This document shows positions 45,218-54,415 of a DNA stretch of 64,000 nt, piece by piece. Location: contig NZ_JALJEJ010000002.1 of the NCBI RefSeq assembly GCF_022953055.1, positions 124,001 through 188,000 of the forward strand, read 5' to 3'. The position numbers and the translations under genes are program-made. Numbering within the stretch: the first letter of the stretch is position 1; the number at the start of each line of letters is the position of its first letter. Under the pieces are notes generated by a model. The model ran no database searches. It was not told the origin of the DNA and saw only the letters and a list, made by a program, of their open reading frames with translations. The DNA comes from Mucilaginibacter straminoryzae (GTDB lineage Bacteria; Bacteroidota; Bacteroidia; Sphingobacteriales; Sphingobacteriaceae).

Positions 45218-46699
45218 TCAATAGCCCGGATTTTGCTTCAGGGCCGGATTTCTGTTCAATTCAGTTTGCGGAATCGGCAGTAATTCTTTTTCCTTCGTCA
45301 TGTTATAATTTACGCGCTGCCCGGTAACCAGGTTGGTTTCAACCAGATTGTTCATCACCGTTTCTGCACGTCCGTAACGTACCAGGTCATACCAGCGTTG
45401 CGCTTCCTGGGTAAGCTCCAGGCGGCGTTCGTTCTCAACAGCCAGGGCCATATCTGCCTGTGTTGTTGCAGTGGTATTTTGCAAGCCAGCACGTTTACGA
45501 ACAATGTTCAAGGTGGTTGCCGCTTCTGCCGGGCGACCAAGTGCGTTCTGCGCCTCTGCTTTTAACAGGATAATATCTGCCAAACGCAACAGGTACTGAC
45601 GGCTGATACTGTTACCATTAACAAAGTTGCGCCACTTGTAAGAGAACGGCACACTTCCGCCTACTTTGGTCGACCAGTATTCATCCGCCCACGGTGCATT
45701 TTCAAACAGTATGCTTTGATTTTTACGAACTACATCGCCTTGTGCATCAAACGCCTTTGCCAGATCACGTGAAGGGGTAATAAACTTCCTCCAGGTAGTA
45801 TTAGTGATAGATGGCGGCAGTAACAATCCCGGCGACCAGTTGCTGATGGTAGTGCCGTTAAACTGAACTTCTAAAATAGATTCAGAACTATTGTAATGCG
45901 CAGCATCCCAAAGGTCGCTGTAATTGGTAACCAAAGCATAACCTGCGGGGCTATTTATTACGGCATCACAATAGGTTAAAACCTTGTTGTAATCGCGGTC
46001 TGGGCGTTGTGCCCAAACTTTAGCTAACAAAGCATTAGCGGCGCCCTTGGTAGCGCGTGCCTTATTTACCGAAGCATCGCTTCCGTAGGTATCCGGCAGG
46101 TTATTTACCGCAGTTTGCAGGTCTGATACAATCTGGTCATACACCTGCGTAACCGATGCACGCGCGGTATTGGTTTCTGAAGGATCAGTCGTGCTGATCG
46201 GCGTTAGCACCAAAGGCACACCGCCCCAGTTGATCACCAACTGGTAGTAGTTAAAGGCACGCAAAAACGCAGCTTCGCCGATGATCTGGTTTTTCCTGGT
46301 AGCGGTTAATTTGGCATCAGTAATAGCAGGCACCTTTTGCAGCACCAGGTTCGCTTTCAAAATCGCATTGTACAAAGCCGCCCAGTCGCCGTAAACCTTA
46401 CTGTTTGTTGGCGAAATATTCAGCAGGTCTAACTGGTTAAACTCCTGGTTGTCACCGCCAGAATAATGGTTATCAGAGCGTACATCGCCGTAATAAACGT
46501 TATCCCAGATGTAATAGTCCTGCGAACTGAAAGTATTGTAAACGCCGGTAATGGCAGCCTCAGCATCATCAGCCGTGTTAAAAGAGTTGGTAGTGGTAGC
46601 CTGCGAGATCGGGTTAAGATCCAGGCCTTTTTTACAAGCTGATGCACCAATAGCAATAGATGCAGCCAGCATGTAGTTCAGTATATTTTTGTTTTTCAT
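45218..46699 (-). CDS. SusD/RagB-family surface glycan-binding lipoprotein
   Basis: The 493-residue protein has a lipoprotein signal (AASIAIGASACKKG) followed by LDLNPISQATT and the TPR-like helical SusD fold. SusD hallmarks include AFLRAFNYYQLVINWGGVPLV and the C-terminal LELTQEAQRWYDLVRYGRA and YLLRLADIILLKAEAQN-type segments. It caps the SusC barrel and delivers oligosaccharides. It starts 10 bp after susC, in the same operon. Confidence 0.95.
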   Translation of the reverse strand: MKNKNILNYMLAASIAIGASACKKGLDLNPISQATTTNSFNTADDAEAAITGVYNTFSSQDYYIWDNVYYGDVRSDNHYSGGDNQEFNQLDLLNISPTNSKVYGDWAALYNAILKANLVLQKVPAITDAKLTATRKNQIIGEAAFLRAFNYYQLVINWGGVPLVLTPISTTDPSETNTARASVTQVYDQIVSDLQTAVNNLPDTYGSDASVNKARATKGAANALLAKVWAQRPDRDYNKVLTYCDAVINSPAGYALVTNYSDLWDAAHYNSSESILEVQFNGTTISNWSPGLLLPPSITNTTWRKFITPSRDLAKAFDAQGDVVRKNQSILFENAPWADEYWSTKVGGSVPFSYKWRNFVNGNSISRQYLLRLADIILLKAEAQNALGRPAEAATTLNIVRKRAGLQNTTATTQADMALAVENERRLELTQEAQRWYDLVRYGRAETVMNNLVETNLVTGQRVNYNMTKEKELLPIPQTELNRNPALKQNPGY

Positions 46700-46709
46700 T
46701 GTTAGTCAA

Positions 46710-49649
46710 TTAGAATGATACGTTCAGACCAAAAATCAGGTTCCGGGTTTGCGGATAAGTACCATAATCGATACCGATAGCGCCATTGTTAGACAGGTTG
46801 TTGTTGGTTACAAAGGCATTCACTTCCGGGTCGAAGCCAGAATACTTGGTAAAGGTCAACAGGTTCTCGCCGGTCACATACAACCTTACGTTTGAAACGT
46901 GCAGTTTGGTAAGCAACGTTTTTGGCAGGGTATAACCCAAAGTAGCGGTACGCAATCTCAGGTATGAGCCATTTTCTACAAACCGGGTAGAGATCAAAGA
47001 GTTGTTGATGTTATCGCGTGATGCTCTCGGAACGTCTGTTACCTGGCCAGGCGCTGTCCATCTTCTCAGTACCGCGGTCGATTGGTTTTGCGGACCTGTC
47101 ATACCTTCGGTCTCGATACGTGTTGCATTGAAGATATCGTTACCCTGAGAACCCTGGAAGAAGATATTCAGGCTGAAGTTTTTATACGTCAGCGTGTTGG
47201 TTAAACCGTAAATAAAATCGGGATTAGGGTTGCCGATGATGGTACGGTCCGCCGCGCTTGGGGTAGCCGTAGTGCCGCCGCTTGCGGTTCGATAAAGCTC
47301 GTTACCTGTAGCCGGATCTACACCTGCAGCCACATAACCGTAGAACATGCCTAATGGCTGACCTTCCTGCACGATGCTTACGTTATCGCGACCGGAAATA
47401 CCACCTGCATAAATTTGCTGACCAACAATGCTCATTACCTTATTTCGGTTGAATGAAATGTTGAAGTCGGTGTTCCAGGTAAAGTCTGTTTTCTTAACGT
47501 TTACAGAGCTTACCATAAACTCTATACCGCGGTTACGCAGTTTACCGGCGTTAACGGTGGCGATATCAAACCCGGTTGAACGTGGCAAAGGCAGGTTCAA
47601 CAGCAAGTCGCTGGTATTTTTTTCGTATACGTCGGCAGTGAAATTCAAACGTGAATTCAATAAGCTCAGGTCGATACCGATGTTGGTTTGTTTGGTCTGC
47701 TCCCATTTCAGGTTGCGGTTCTCTACAGATGACGGATAGTTACCCGGCTGTACGCTGCCGCCGATCACATAGTTTGAACCGCTGCTGATTCGTCCAAGGT
47801 AGGAATACGGGTCGATCTGGTCGTTACCAACAATACCCCAACCTGCTCTCAGTTTCAGGTCATTGATGGCCTCTACATCTTTCAGGAAGCTTTCTTCAGA
47901 AAGTCTCCAACCGGCAGAGAATGATGGGAAGTAACCCCAACGCTTACCCGGACCAAATACTGATGAACCATCCGCACGAAAATTAGCCGTTAACAAATAT
48001 TTGCCGGCATAATCATAGTTGATACGGCCCAGCGCAGACATATTTGCTCTTTCTGCAATAGTATTGTTTGCTGTAATGGTAGACCCGGCGTTGGTTGTAG
48101 GGATATTGTTACTTGAAAAACCGGTGGCCTGGATATAGCCGTTTTCGTAACGGAATTTCTGATAAACATAACCAGCCAAAACGTTGAAGGAATGCTTATC
48201 AATCTTCTTATCGTAAGTCAGGGTGTTATCGCTGATCCAGTAGTTTGTCAGGTAAGTTTGGTTACGCGAGATACCTTTGTTCTGACGGCCGTAGCTGGTC
48301 AGGTATGGATCAAGGAAGTAATTGCTTACCGCATTGCTGTAATCTGTACCGATGCTGCTTCTGAACTTCAGGTCTTTGGTGAATTTAATTTCGCCATAGG
48401 CATTACCCAGCAAACGCTGGTTTTTGTACGGACGGGTAGAACCGTATAAACTAGCCAGCGGGTTTTCCCACTCCTGGAAAGGGTTAGCAGTGTAAGTACT
48501 ATTGGCATTGAAAACACCGATGTTTGGCGGCGTAGTTAACGCACCTAACAGCACACCACCCGAATTTACGTTGGCATTATCGGTAATGCTTACATCATTA
48601 TAGTTGGTATAAGTAAGGTTGGTACCTACGGTGAACCAGTTATTTACTTTTTGTTCAAGGTTCACCTTAAAGTTATAGCGCTGCATTTGTGAACTGCGAA
48701 TAACCCCTTTTTGTTGTGTCCAGCCGCCGGAAATGTAATAAGTGGTTCCGTCAGATTTTCCTGAAACGGCTAACTGGTAATTCTGCGAGATACCGTTACG
48801 GAAGATTTCGTCCTGCCAGTTGGTGTTATTGGTGTATTGGCTCCAGTCTGTAGTGTAACCCATGCTGGTTACCAGGTCGCGGTACTGGTCTGCGTTTAAA
48901 ACATCCAGTCTTTTACGTACAGACGAAAAACCGGTATAGCCGCTAAAATCAACACGTGGTTTGCCGGTACCCCTTTTGGTAGTGATCAGCACCACGCCAT
49001 TGGCACCCTGCGCACCGTAGATAGCAGCAGAAGAAGCATCCTTCAGGATCGAAATATTCTCGATATCTGCAGGATTCAGCGAACGGGTATCGGTCGTCGG
49101 CACACCGTCCACTACATAAAGCGGGCTGCTGCCTGCCGTGATGGAGTTAGCGCCACGTATCTTGATATTCAGGGTAGATGTAGGGCTTCCGGATGGCGAC
49201 ACCACTTGCACGCCGGCTGTTTTACCTTCAATCAGGTTACCGAATTGCGTGTTTGGCCGGGCATCCAGGTCTTTCTTACCTACTACGGCAATCGCACCGG
49301 TAATGTCGCCTTTACGCTGCGTACCGTAACCTACTACTACCACTTCGTTCAGGGCAGTATTGGCGTTAGCCAATGTAACGTTGATGGTCGTTCGTCCGGC
49401 AATGGGCTGTTCCTGGGTAGCCATACCGATAAAACTAAATACCAATGTGTTTTGCGGGCCGGTAGTAATGCTGTAGTTACCGTTAACATCGGTAGCAATA
49501 CCTGTTGTTGCCCCTTTAACCCTTACTGATACGCCAGGAAGGGTTTGCCCTGTTGGATCCTTCACCACTCCTTTTACCGTAATGTCCTGCGCGAAGGCCC
49601 AGGCAGCGGATAATAGGAATGCGAAGAATAAAGTAATTTTCTTTTGCAT
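46710..49649 (-). CDS. SusC/RagA-family TonB-dependent outer-membrane transporter
   Basis: The 979-residue protein has a signal peptide (about 1-20), a carboxypeptidase-like N-terminal domain (about 22-100; VKGVVKDPTGQTLPGVSVRVKG), the Ton-box region VVVGYGTQRKGDITGA, the plug (about 110-225) and a 22-strand barrel. It imports glycans bound by SusD with energy from TonB. There is no extra N-terminal FecR-interacting domain, so control is probably not by an ECF sigma/anti-sigma pair. The gene upstream encodes a membrane protein with a DNA-binding tail. Confidence 0.95.
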   Translation of the reverse strand: MQKKITLFFAFLLSAAWAFAQDITVKGVVKDPTGQTLPGVSVRVKGATTGIATDVNGNYSITTGPQNTLVFSFIGMATQEQPIAGRTTINVTLANANTALNEVVVVGYGTQRKGDITGAIAVVGKKDLDARPNTQFGNLIEGKTAGVQVVSPSGSPTSTLNIKIRGANSITAGSSPLYVVDGVPTTDTRSLNPADIENISILKDASSAAIYGAQGANGVVLITTKRGTGKPRVDFSGYTGFSSVRKRLDVLNADQYRDLVTSMGYTTDWSQYTNNTNWQDEIFRNGISQNYQLAVSGKSDGTTYYISGGWTQQKGVIRSSQMQRYNFKVNLEQKVNNWFTVGTNLTYTNYNDVSITDNANVNSGGVLLGALTTPPNIGVFNANSTYTANPFQEWENPLASLYGSTRPYKNQRLLGNAYGEIKFTKDLKFRSSIGTDYSNAVSNYFLDPYLTSYGRQNKGISRNQTYLTNYWISDNTLTYDKKIDKHSFNVLAGYVYQKFRYENGYIQATGFSSNNIPTTNAGSTITANNTIAERANMSALGRINYDYAGKYLLTANFRADGSSVFGPGKRWGYFPSFSAGWRLSEESFLKDVEAINDLKLRAGWGIVGNDQIDPYSYLGRISSGSNYVIGGSVQPGNYPSSVENRNLKWEQTKQTNIGIDLSLLNSRLNFTADVYEKNTSDLLLNLPLPRSTGFDIATVNAGKLRNRGIEFMVSSVNVKKTDFTWNTDFNISFNRNKVMSIVGQQIYAGGISGRDNVSIVQEGQPLGMFYGYVAAGVDPATGNELYRTASGGTTATPSAADRTIIGNPNPDFIYGLTNTLTYKNFSLNIFFQGSQGNDIFNATRIETEGMTGPQNQSTAVLRRWTAPGQVTDVPRASRDNINNSLISTRFVENGSYLRLRTATLGYTLPKTLLTKLHVSNVRLYVTGENLLTFTKYSGFDPEVNAFVTNNNLSNNGAIGIDYGTYPQTRNLIFGLNVSF

Positions 49650-49716
49650 AGATTTTTGTATGTGGTTTATAATATTTAAAGGATTGCCAGCTTTAGCAGA
49701 AATAAAAATGGCGGGT

Positions 49717-49748
49717 CAAATTTATGGATGAAAACGGCAAATAAACAA
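49717..49748 (-). promoter_or_regulatory. Predicted susC promoter
   Basis: On the minus strand, TTG (49748-49746), a 21-bp spacer and TAAATTTG (49724-49717) match the Bacteroidota consensus. Transcription would start about 64 nt before the susC ATG. Confidence 0.55.
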
Positions 49749-49797
49749 GCTTGTTTTTGATTAAATTATTGATAATTAGATATTTATAAAAATTTTA

Positions 49798-49816
49798 ATA
49801 CGGTTCAAAACCGTAT
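49798..49816. promoter_or_regulatory. Perfect 8+3+8 palindrome upstream of the susC promoter
   Basis: ATACGGTT-CAA-AACCGTAT lies about 50-70 bp upstream of the predicted -33 box and 137 bp after the regulator gene ending at 49953. Related words occur at 49863 (TACGGCAAGC) and 49891 (TACGGCTTAA). It could be an operator or a weak terminator hairpin (on the minus strand the stem is followed by TAAAATTTTT). Confidence 0.5.
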
Positions 49817-49952
49817 CATCCCGCTATGTTTACCTGTTGATTTTCAGCATAAAAGGTGGGGGTACGGCAAGCGTTAGCGTGAATAATTGATACGGCTTAA
49901 CACCTTGAAAAAATTTAACCGGCTATAAAAACAGATGAGTATGTGATGACAA

Positions 49953-51839
49953 TTAAGCTTCCAGAACCAGCTTGCTCCAGCCCTCTTTCGGTGCAGTGCG
50001 TAATTCTTTCTTCTTCTCCTCCATCAACTTTTTGATCTTCGCGGTATAGGTCCAGCAAGTTCCCTGCCGGATCTGCAGGATCTCTGATAATTTATGTGAT
50101 GATATTTTTCCCTTGGTAGAATACATCAGGAAAAGCAGATAGAAAGCTTTGTTGAGCGGAATACGGCCATTCTGAAAAATGGTGTAAGCGGTGGCTGATT
50201 CGTCATAGTCACATTTGGCACATCTCCTGCTATGCGGCGTATGCCCGGAAAAGTAGTGCGTATTGTTGCATTTACGACACTGGTAACCGTCTTTCCACTT
50301 CAAATCCGCAAGAAATAAATAGCAGCTTTCTGCGTCCGGATATACCCTGCTGAATTCGTCAAAATCAACCTCTTCAGACATTACGCGCTGGCGTGTTACC
50401 TTTTCTACATTGATATGCAGCACCTCGTTGTCTTTCTCGAGCAACACGTTCATGCGCGATATTTCTTCGGCCTGTTTTACCAGTAAATCGTTCTTTTCTT
50501 TTAGCTCGAGGTTTTGCGATTCAATAATGGCTGTTTTTTCTACTAATGACTGCGTACGCTGTGCTACCAGGGCCTCCAGTTCTTTGTTTAGTTTATCCTT
50601 CAGCCTGTCGTTTTCACGCATTTGCTTAATCATCAGCTTTTGCGCTTTATCTTTCTTACGCTTCAGCATACGCACGCTATCGCCTACCGCAAGGGAAAGG
50701 AAGATCATTTCTGCAAGGAAACTGATGGTGAGGCTATAATACGTAAAAGCATCAATGTTCAGCCAGTTATAGCCCAGCATGATCAGTATCTTCAAACTAA
50801 AGCCCAGGCACAGGCAGCCATAACCGATCACAAAGAATCTGGCAGGCCTGTAACCCTTGTTATTGATATAAATACCGGTACCCAACGCAAGTACCAAAGG
50901 CAAAAACTCAATGAACTTATAGGTTAACAAAGACTTATCAAACAGGAAGCAATAGCACAGAAACGCCAGTCTTAAGCCGATCACTGCCACCAGTACCTTA
51001 TCTAATACAGGTGCTTGTTCTTTAGTGCGCAACAATGCCCGTGTAAACATCAGGCAGAAGCAACTGATGGCACATAACGCAATAGCGAAGGCATACTGGT
51101 TCCATTGCGGCGAAGAAGGCCAGAGGTATTGGTAAGCAAGCCCATCTGAACAGAGTTCATACATGGCGATGCTTAACAGATACAACACATAATACAGGTA
51201 CTGTTTCTGGCGAACAGCAATGAACATCAGCAGGTTATAGAAACCAAAAACGAGGATCATGCCGTAAAACAGCCCAAAACTGAAGTACTCGTTATTCGTG
51301 TACCGCACAAACCAATTGACCGAGCGCAGCACCACGATGATATCCGCCCGCTCGTGCGATTGCACCTTGAAATAATAGATGCCATCTGCGGCCGTGTTCT
51401 TTAGCGGCAGCTCAAAATTTTTATGCTGAAATATCCGGTCAGCAAACGGGCGGGTATCGCCCAGGTTGGTCACGGAATAGCTATCGTTTGCTTGGGGAAT
51501 ATATGCCGTCAGGTGGTCTATCGTCTGGTCGAAGAATTCCAGTATCCAGTTTTTGCCGGTCTGGCCGGAAGCATCTATCCGGATGCGGTACCAATAAACA
51601 GAACTCGGCTTTCGCGTCTGCGGGGTGCTGGTCTTACTTGATTTGAAACAACTGGCAAAAGCCGGGCTGCTAACCTGCTGAAAAGTTAACTTTCCGCCAG
51701 CATCTTCATAAGCCTCAATTTCTTTAAAGGTAAAAATGTGCTGGTCCTGCTGATCATTGATCCTGACCGGTTGCTGGGCAAAAACCCAGGCAGGAAACCA
51801 TAGGGTAAAAAATAGAATTAGAATAAAAATCCTTCTCAC
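49953..51839 (-). CDS. 7TMR-DISM membrane receptor fused to an IS1595-transposase-type zinc ribbon/HTH
   Basis: The 628-residue protein has a signal peptide (about 1-22), a periplasmic 7TMR-DISMED2 domain (about 30-175), seven membrane helices (about 185-390) and a coiled coil (about 390-485). The C-terminal 120 residues read like the N-terminus of IS1595-family transposases: YPDAESCYLFLADLKWKDGY, then a CRKC and CAKC zinc ribbon, SATAYTIFQNGRIPLNKAF and a helix-turn-helix ending ILQIRQGTCWTYTAKIKK. The DDE nuclease part is absent. There is no kinase domain. The gene is just upstream of susCD on the same strand, so it may be a one-component membrane regulator of the glycan locus. The role is inference. 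Confidence 0.85.
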   Translation of the reverse strand: MRRIFILILFFTLWFPAWVFAQQPVRINDQQDQHIFTFKEIEAYEDAGGKLTFQQVSSPAFASCFKSSKTSTPQTRKPSSVYWYRIRIDASGQTGKNWILEFFDQTIDHLTAYIPQANDSYSVTNLGDTRPFADRIFQHKNFELPLKNTAADGIYYFKVQSHERADIIVVLRSVNWFVRYTNNEYFSFGLFYGMILVFGFYNLLMFIAVRQKQYLYYVLYLLSIAMYELCSDGLAYQYLWPSSPQWNQYAFAIALCAISCFCLMFTRALLRTKEQAPVLDKVLVAVIGLRLAFLCYCFLFDKSLLTYKFIEFLPLVLALGTGIYINNKGYRPARFFVIGYGCLCLGFSLKILIMLGYNWLNIDAFTYYSLTISFLAEMIFLSLAVGDSVRMLKRKKDKAQKLMIKQMRENDRLKDKLNKELEALVAQRTQSLVEKTAIIESQNLELKEKNDLLVKQAEEISRMNVLLEKDNEVLHINVEKVTRQRVMSEEVDFDEFSRVYPDAESCYLFLADLKWKDGYQCRKCNNTHYFSGHTPHSRRCAKCDYDESATAYTIFQNGRIPLNKAFYLLFLMYSTKGKISSHKLSEILQIRQGTCWTYTAKIKKLMEEKKKELRTAPKEGWSKLVLEA

Positions 51840-51984
51840 GTACTCGATACTTATAGGTGCGATGTATACGCTCCTTTTGCTGTTAAAACCTTTACAACTA
51901 AAAGAGTTACCGCAAACTTATCATTATTTAACGTAACAGCAGGGCATTATTAACTGTTATGACAAAGCAGTGAGCAGAAAATAA

Positions 51985-52014
51985 AAAGACCGCCAGTAGG
52001 CTGGCAGTCCTTTT
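51985..52014 (-). terminator. Terminator after the GH29 gene
   Basis: GACCGCCAG/CTGGCAGTC (51988-51996 and 52001-52009) form a stem with one mismatch. On the minus strand it is followed by CTTTTTATTTT, a good U-run. Confidence 0.85.
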
Positions 52015-52037
52015 CTAACGATACGATTAACCGCCGT

Positions 52038-53420
52038 CTACTTTAAAATCAGTTCAATGACCGGGATAACTGTATTGGGTTTGGTAACAGGCAGATCAAG
52101 GATCACATCATTTGCACCGGAATTTTCTGTGGTATGGCTGCCCGGCGTAGTGTTGGTAGTGAACCGCACTTCAGAAGCATCATTTAACAATTGGGCATAA
52201 CGTATCTTGCCTGCATACCCTTTCAGGTGTAAAGATTTAAAAGGCCACTGTAAAACATGGATATACAAGCGATTAGTTTTTGGGTTGTAAGTTAACAGGC
52301 AGTTATCTGGCTTCGCGAAACTATCAGGCGCCTGGGTGCAGCCATAAATAGAACGTTCGTTAAACTTCATCCAATCGCCCAAGCCTTTCAGGCGTTCATC
52401 TGCACGTTCATCAAATACACCGCGTGCAGTAGGCCCCACGTTTAGCAGTAAGTTCCCCCCTTTGCTGGTGGTTTCTATCAGCATTTCTACCAGTTGGTTA
52501 ATGCTTTTCCATGAATATTCGTCGCGGTAATACCCCCATGAGCCGGAGAAGGTCTGGCAGGTTTCCCAGGGAACTTTCACGCCATTAACTGTAGGCCATT
52601 CCTGCGGCATAAATTGTTCTGGTGTTTGATAATCCCAGCCGCCGGGTACATTGCTAAGGTCGAGCCGGTCATTCACGATGATCTGTGGCTGTAGTTTGCG
52701 GATCAGTTTCAGCAGGTTCTCCGAATCCCAATCTTCATGCCCTTTACCATCGTTCCCGGGGTACGAGAAATCCAGAAAAAGTTCATCTATCTTGCCATAG
52801 TTCGTCAGCAACTCGGTGAGCTGGTTTTTGATATACTGGCGATACTTGTTCATATCGCGGGTAGCATTTGTTTTTCTTGCAGCTGCATTATCGCGCATCG
52901 GGTGAACGCGGTCTATCGTAAAATCGGGGTGATGCCAGTCAATCAACGAATAATAAAACCCAACCCTTATCCCCTGTCTCCTGAACGCTTCGACGAAAGG
53001 CTTAAGCAGATCTTTACCATAGGGTGTGTTGGTTACTTTATAGTCGGTATATTTCGAATCCCAAAGGCAAAAACCCTCGTGGTGTTTCGTGGTCAAAACC
53101 ACATACTTCATCCCGGCTTGCTTCGCTTTCAGCGCCCATTCCTCGGGGTTATACAGATCGGGGTTATAATTATCGAAATACTTTTGGTAGGTACTATCAT
53201 TGATGCGTTCGTAATTCTTCACCCATTCGTGCCGGGCCGCCAAAGAATAAAGGCCCCAATGGATGAACATCCCGAAACGGGCGTCCGTCCACCATTGCAA
53301 ACGCGCTTTTTTCTGGGCAGGCGTTTCAACGGGCAATTGTGCCGAAAGCTTAAATGAATGTACCATCAGCAGTAAAAGCGCAATTACCATGTAAGGCTTT
53401 TTGTAAAAAGTATTTCTCAT
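52038..53420 (-). CDS. Alpha-L-fucosidase, GH29
   Basis: The 460-residue protein has a signal peptide (about 1-27, SFKLSAQ) and the GH29 opening WWTDARFGMFIHWGLYSLAA. It also has YVVLTTKHHEGFCLWDSKYT, and the nucleophile aspartate of the family lies in KIDELFLDFSYPG. NLLLNVGPTARG is the last family motif. It releases alpha-L-fucose from glycans, probably in the periplasm. It lacks the extra C-terminal carbohydrate-binding module of some relatives. It is upstream of the regulator and susCD on the same strand but ends in its own terminator. Confidence 0.94.
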   Translation of the reverse strand: MRNTFYKKPYMVIALLLLMVHSFKLSAQLPVETPAQKKARLQWWTDARFGMFIHWGLYSLAARHEWVKNYERINDSTYQKYFDNYNPDLYNPEEWALKAKQAGMKYVVLTTKHHEGFCLWDSKYTDYKVTNTPYGKDLLKPFVEAFRRQGIRVGFYYSLIDWHHPDFTIDRVHPMRDNAAARKTNATRDMNKYRQYIKNQLTELLTNYGKIDELFLDFSYPGNDGKGHEDWDSENLLKLIRKLQPQIIVNDRLDLSNVPGGWDYQTPEQFMPQEWPTVNGVKVPWETCQTFSGSWGYYRDEYSWKSINQLVEMLIETTSKGGNLLLNVGPTARGVFDERADERLKGLGDWMKFNERSIYGCTQAPDSFAKPDNCLLTYNPKTNRLYIHVLQWPFKSLHLKGYAGKIRYAQLLNDASEVRFTTNTTPGSHTTENSGANDVILDLPVTKPNTVIPVIELILK

Positions 53421-53493
53421 TAGGTTTAAATATGGTGTCTGCTAAAATTAGGAACTATTTCCTAAAGCCAATACCATCAATACTGATTAAAGA

Positions 53494-53527
53494 AAAAAGG
53501 CCTGTAAATTTCTTTACAAGCCTTTGA
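53494..53527 (-). terminator. Terminator after the DUF4468 gene
   Basis: AAAGGCCTGTAAA (53496-53508) and TTTACAAGCCTTT (53513-53525) pair with one mismatch. The minus strand then reads TTTTTTCTTT. Confidence 0.85.
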
Positions 53528-53572
53528 ACAACAATACAACCTCTCTTAATTACCCTTTGCGGGATAAAATTT

Positions 53573-54211
53573 TTATTTAGAACGGGCAACCTTATTTTCA
53601 TTTGCCATTGTCTGAACGTTACCGGTTTTTAGCGCATCTTCAATGCTTTTGAAGATACCGTTCACCTGGCTATTCAACTGGCTGAAAGCTAAGTCGGCAC
53701 GTTTATTATAGTTTTCGCGGCTTCTGAAAGAACCTTTTTTGTTTGCACCGCTCAAATAGCTATTGTATTCATCCTCTACCGGGATCTGAACCTCGCCAAA
53801 AGCATTGAAAACAGATTTTAAACTGCTAACTTTTACAATCGCTTTGCCATCAGCAACGGTAACGTCAAGCTGGTATTTCATCAGCGGGCTTACCGGGAAA
53901 TTATAAAAGGTAACATCCGGTAAGATCAAACAATTGGTAGCTGCAAAAACACCGTTGGTTTTATCGGCGGTTAAAACGCCTGCTTTTTTAGAAACCATGT
54001 GGTTTTTAAACCATTCTTGTGTAAGCTCAACAGTTTTTTCAGCAGTAGCGCCCATGTTTAATTGAATAGTATCTGTAAACATGATCTGCTCCTTTACGGC
54101 AGGTAAAGCAACCTTTTTAGCGGTGGTAGGTTTGTCTTCTGCAAATAGGATTGAAGGGATAGCAAATAAAGCGATAGAGAACAATAGTTTAGTAATAGGA
54201 GCAGTTTTCAT
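53573..54211 (-). CDS. DUF4468 domain-containing secreted protein
   Basis: The 212-residue protein has a signal peptide (about 1-24) and a DUF4468 domain with a TBP-like fold (about 48-140): VELTQEWFKNHMVSKKAG and VTFYNFPVSPLMKYQLDVTV. A charged helical tail (about 150-212) follows. The function of the family is not established. A 204-bp gap follows before the next gene and holds only an AT-rich stretch and a small GGGGAA/TTCCCC hairpin at 54363-54384. Confidence 0.85.
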   Translation of the reverse strand: MKTAPITKLLFSIALFAIPSILFAEDKPTTAKKVALPAVKEQIMFTDTIQLNMGATAEKTVELTQEWFKNHMVSKKAGVLTADKTNGVFAATNCLILPDVTFYNFPVSPLMKYQLDVTVADGKAIVKVSSLKSVFNAFGEVQIPVEDEYNSYLSGANKKGSFRSRENYNKRADLAFSQLNSQVNGIFKSIEDALKTGNVQTMANENKVARSK

Positions 54212-54415
54212 AATCTTAATTTTTTAATTTGTTTTAGTTGTAATTACTAATACAAATAATAAACCAAGTGGCAATAAAGCCATAAAACAGCCTTTTTATA
54301 TGATTTACAACAAATTCTTTAATAAATGCGGGAAACAAATTCCACACACTTCAACTTTTTGAGGGGAAAATCTTACAATTCCCCAATGTGGGTAATATAA
54401 AAATAGTAGCCGTAG

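Noticed and set aside
49953-50400. A degraded IS1595 insertion sequence
   Set aside because: The transposase-like part is in frame at the end of an intact 628-residue protein, keeps its zinc-binding cysteines, and no terminal repeats or nuclease remnants flank it. A fused domain is a better explanation.
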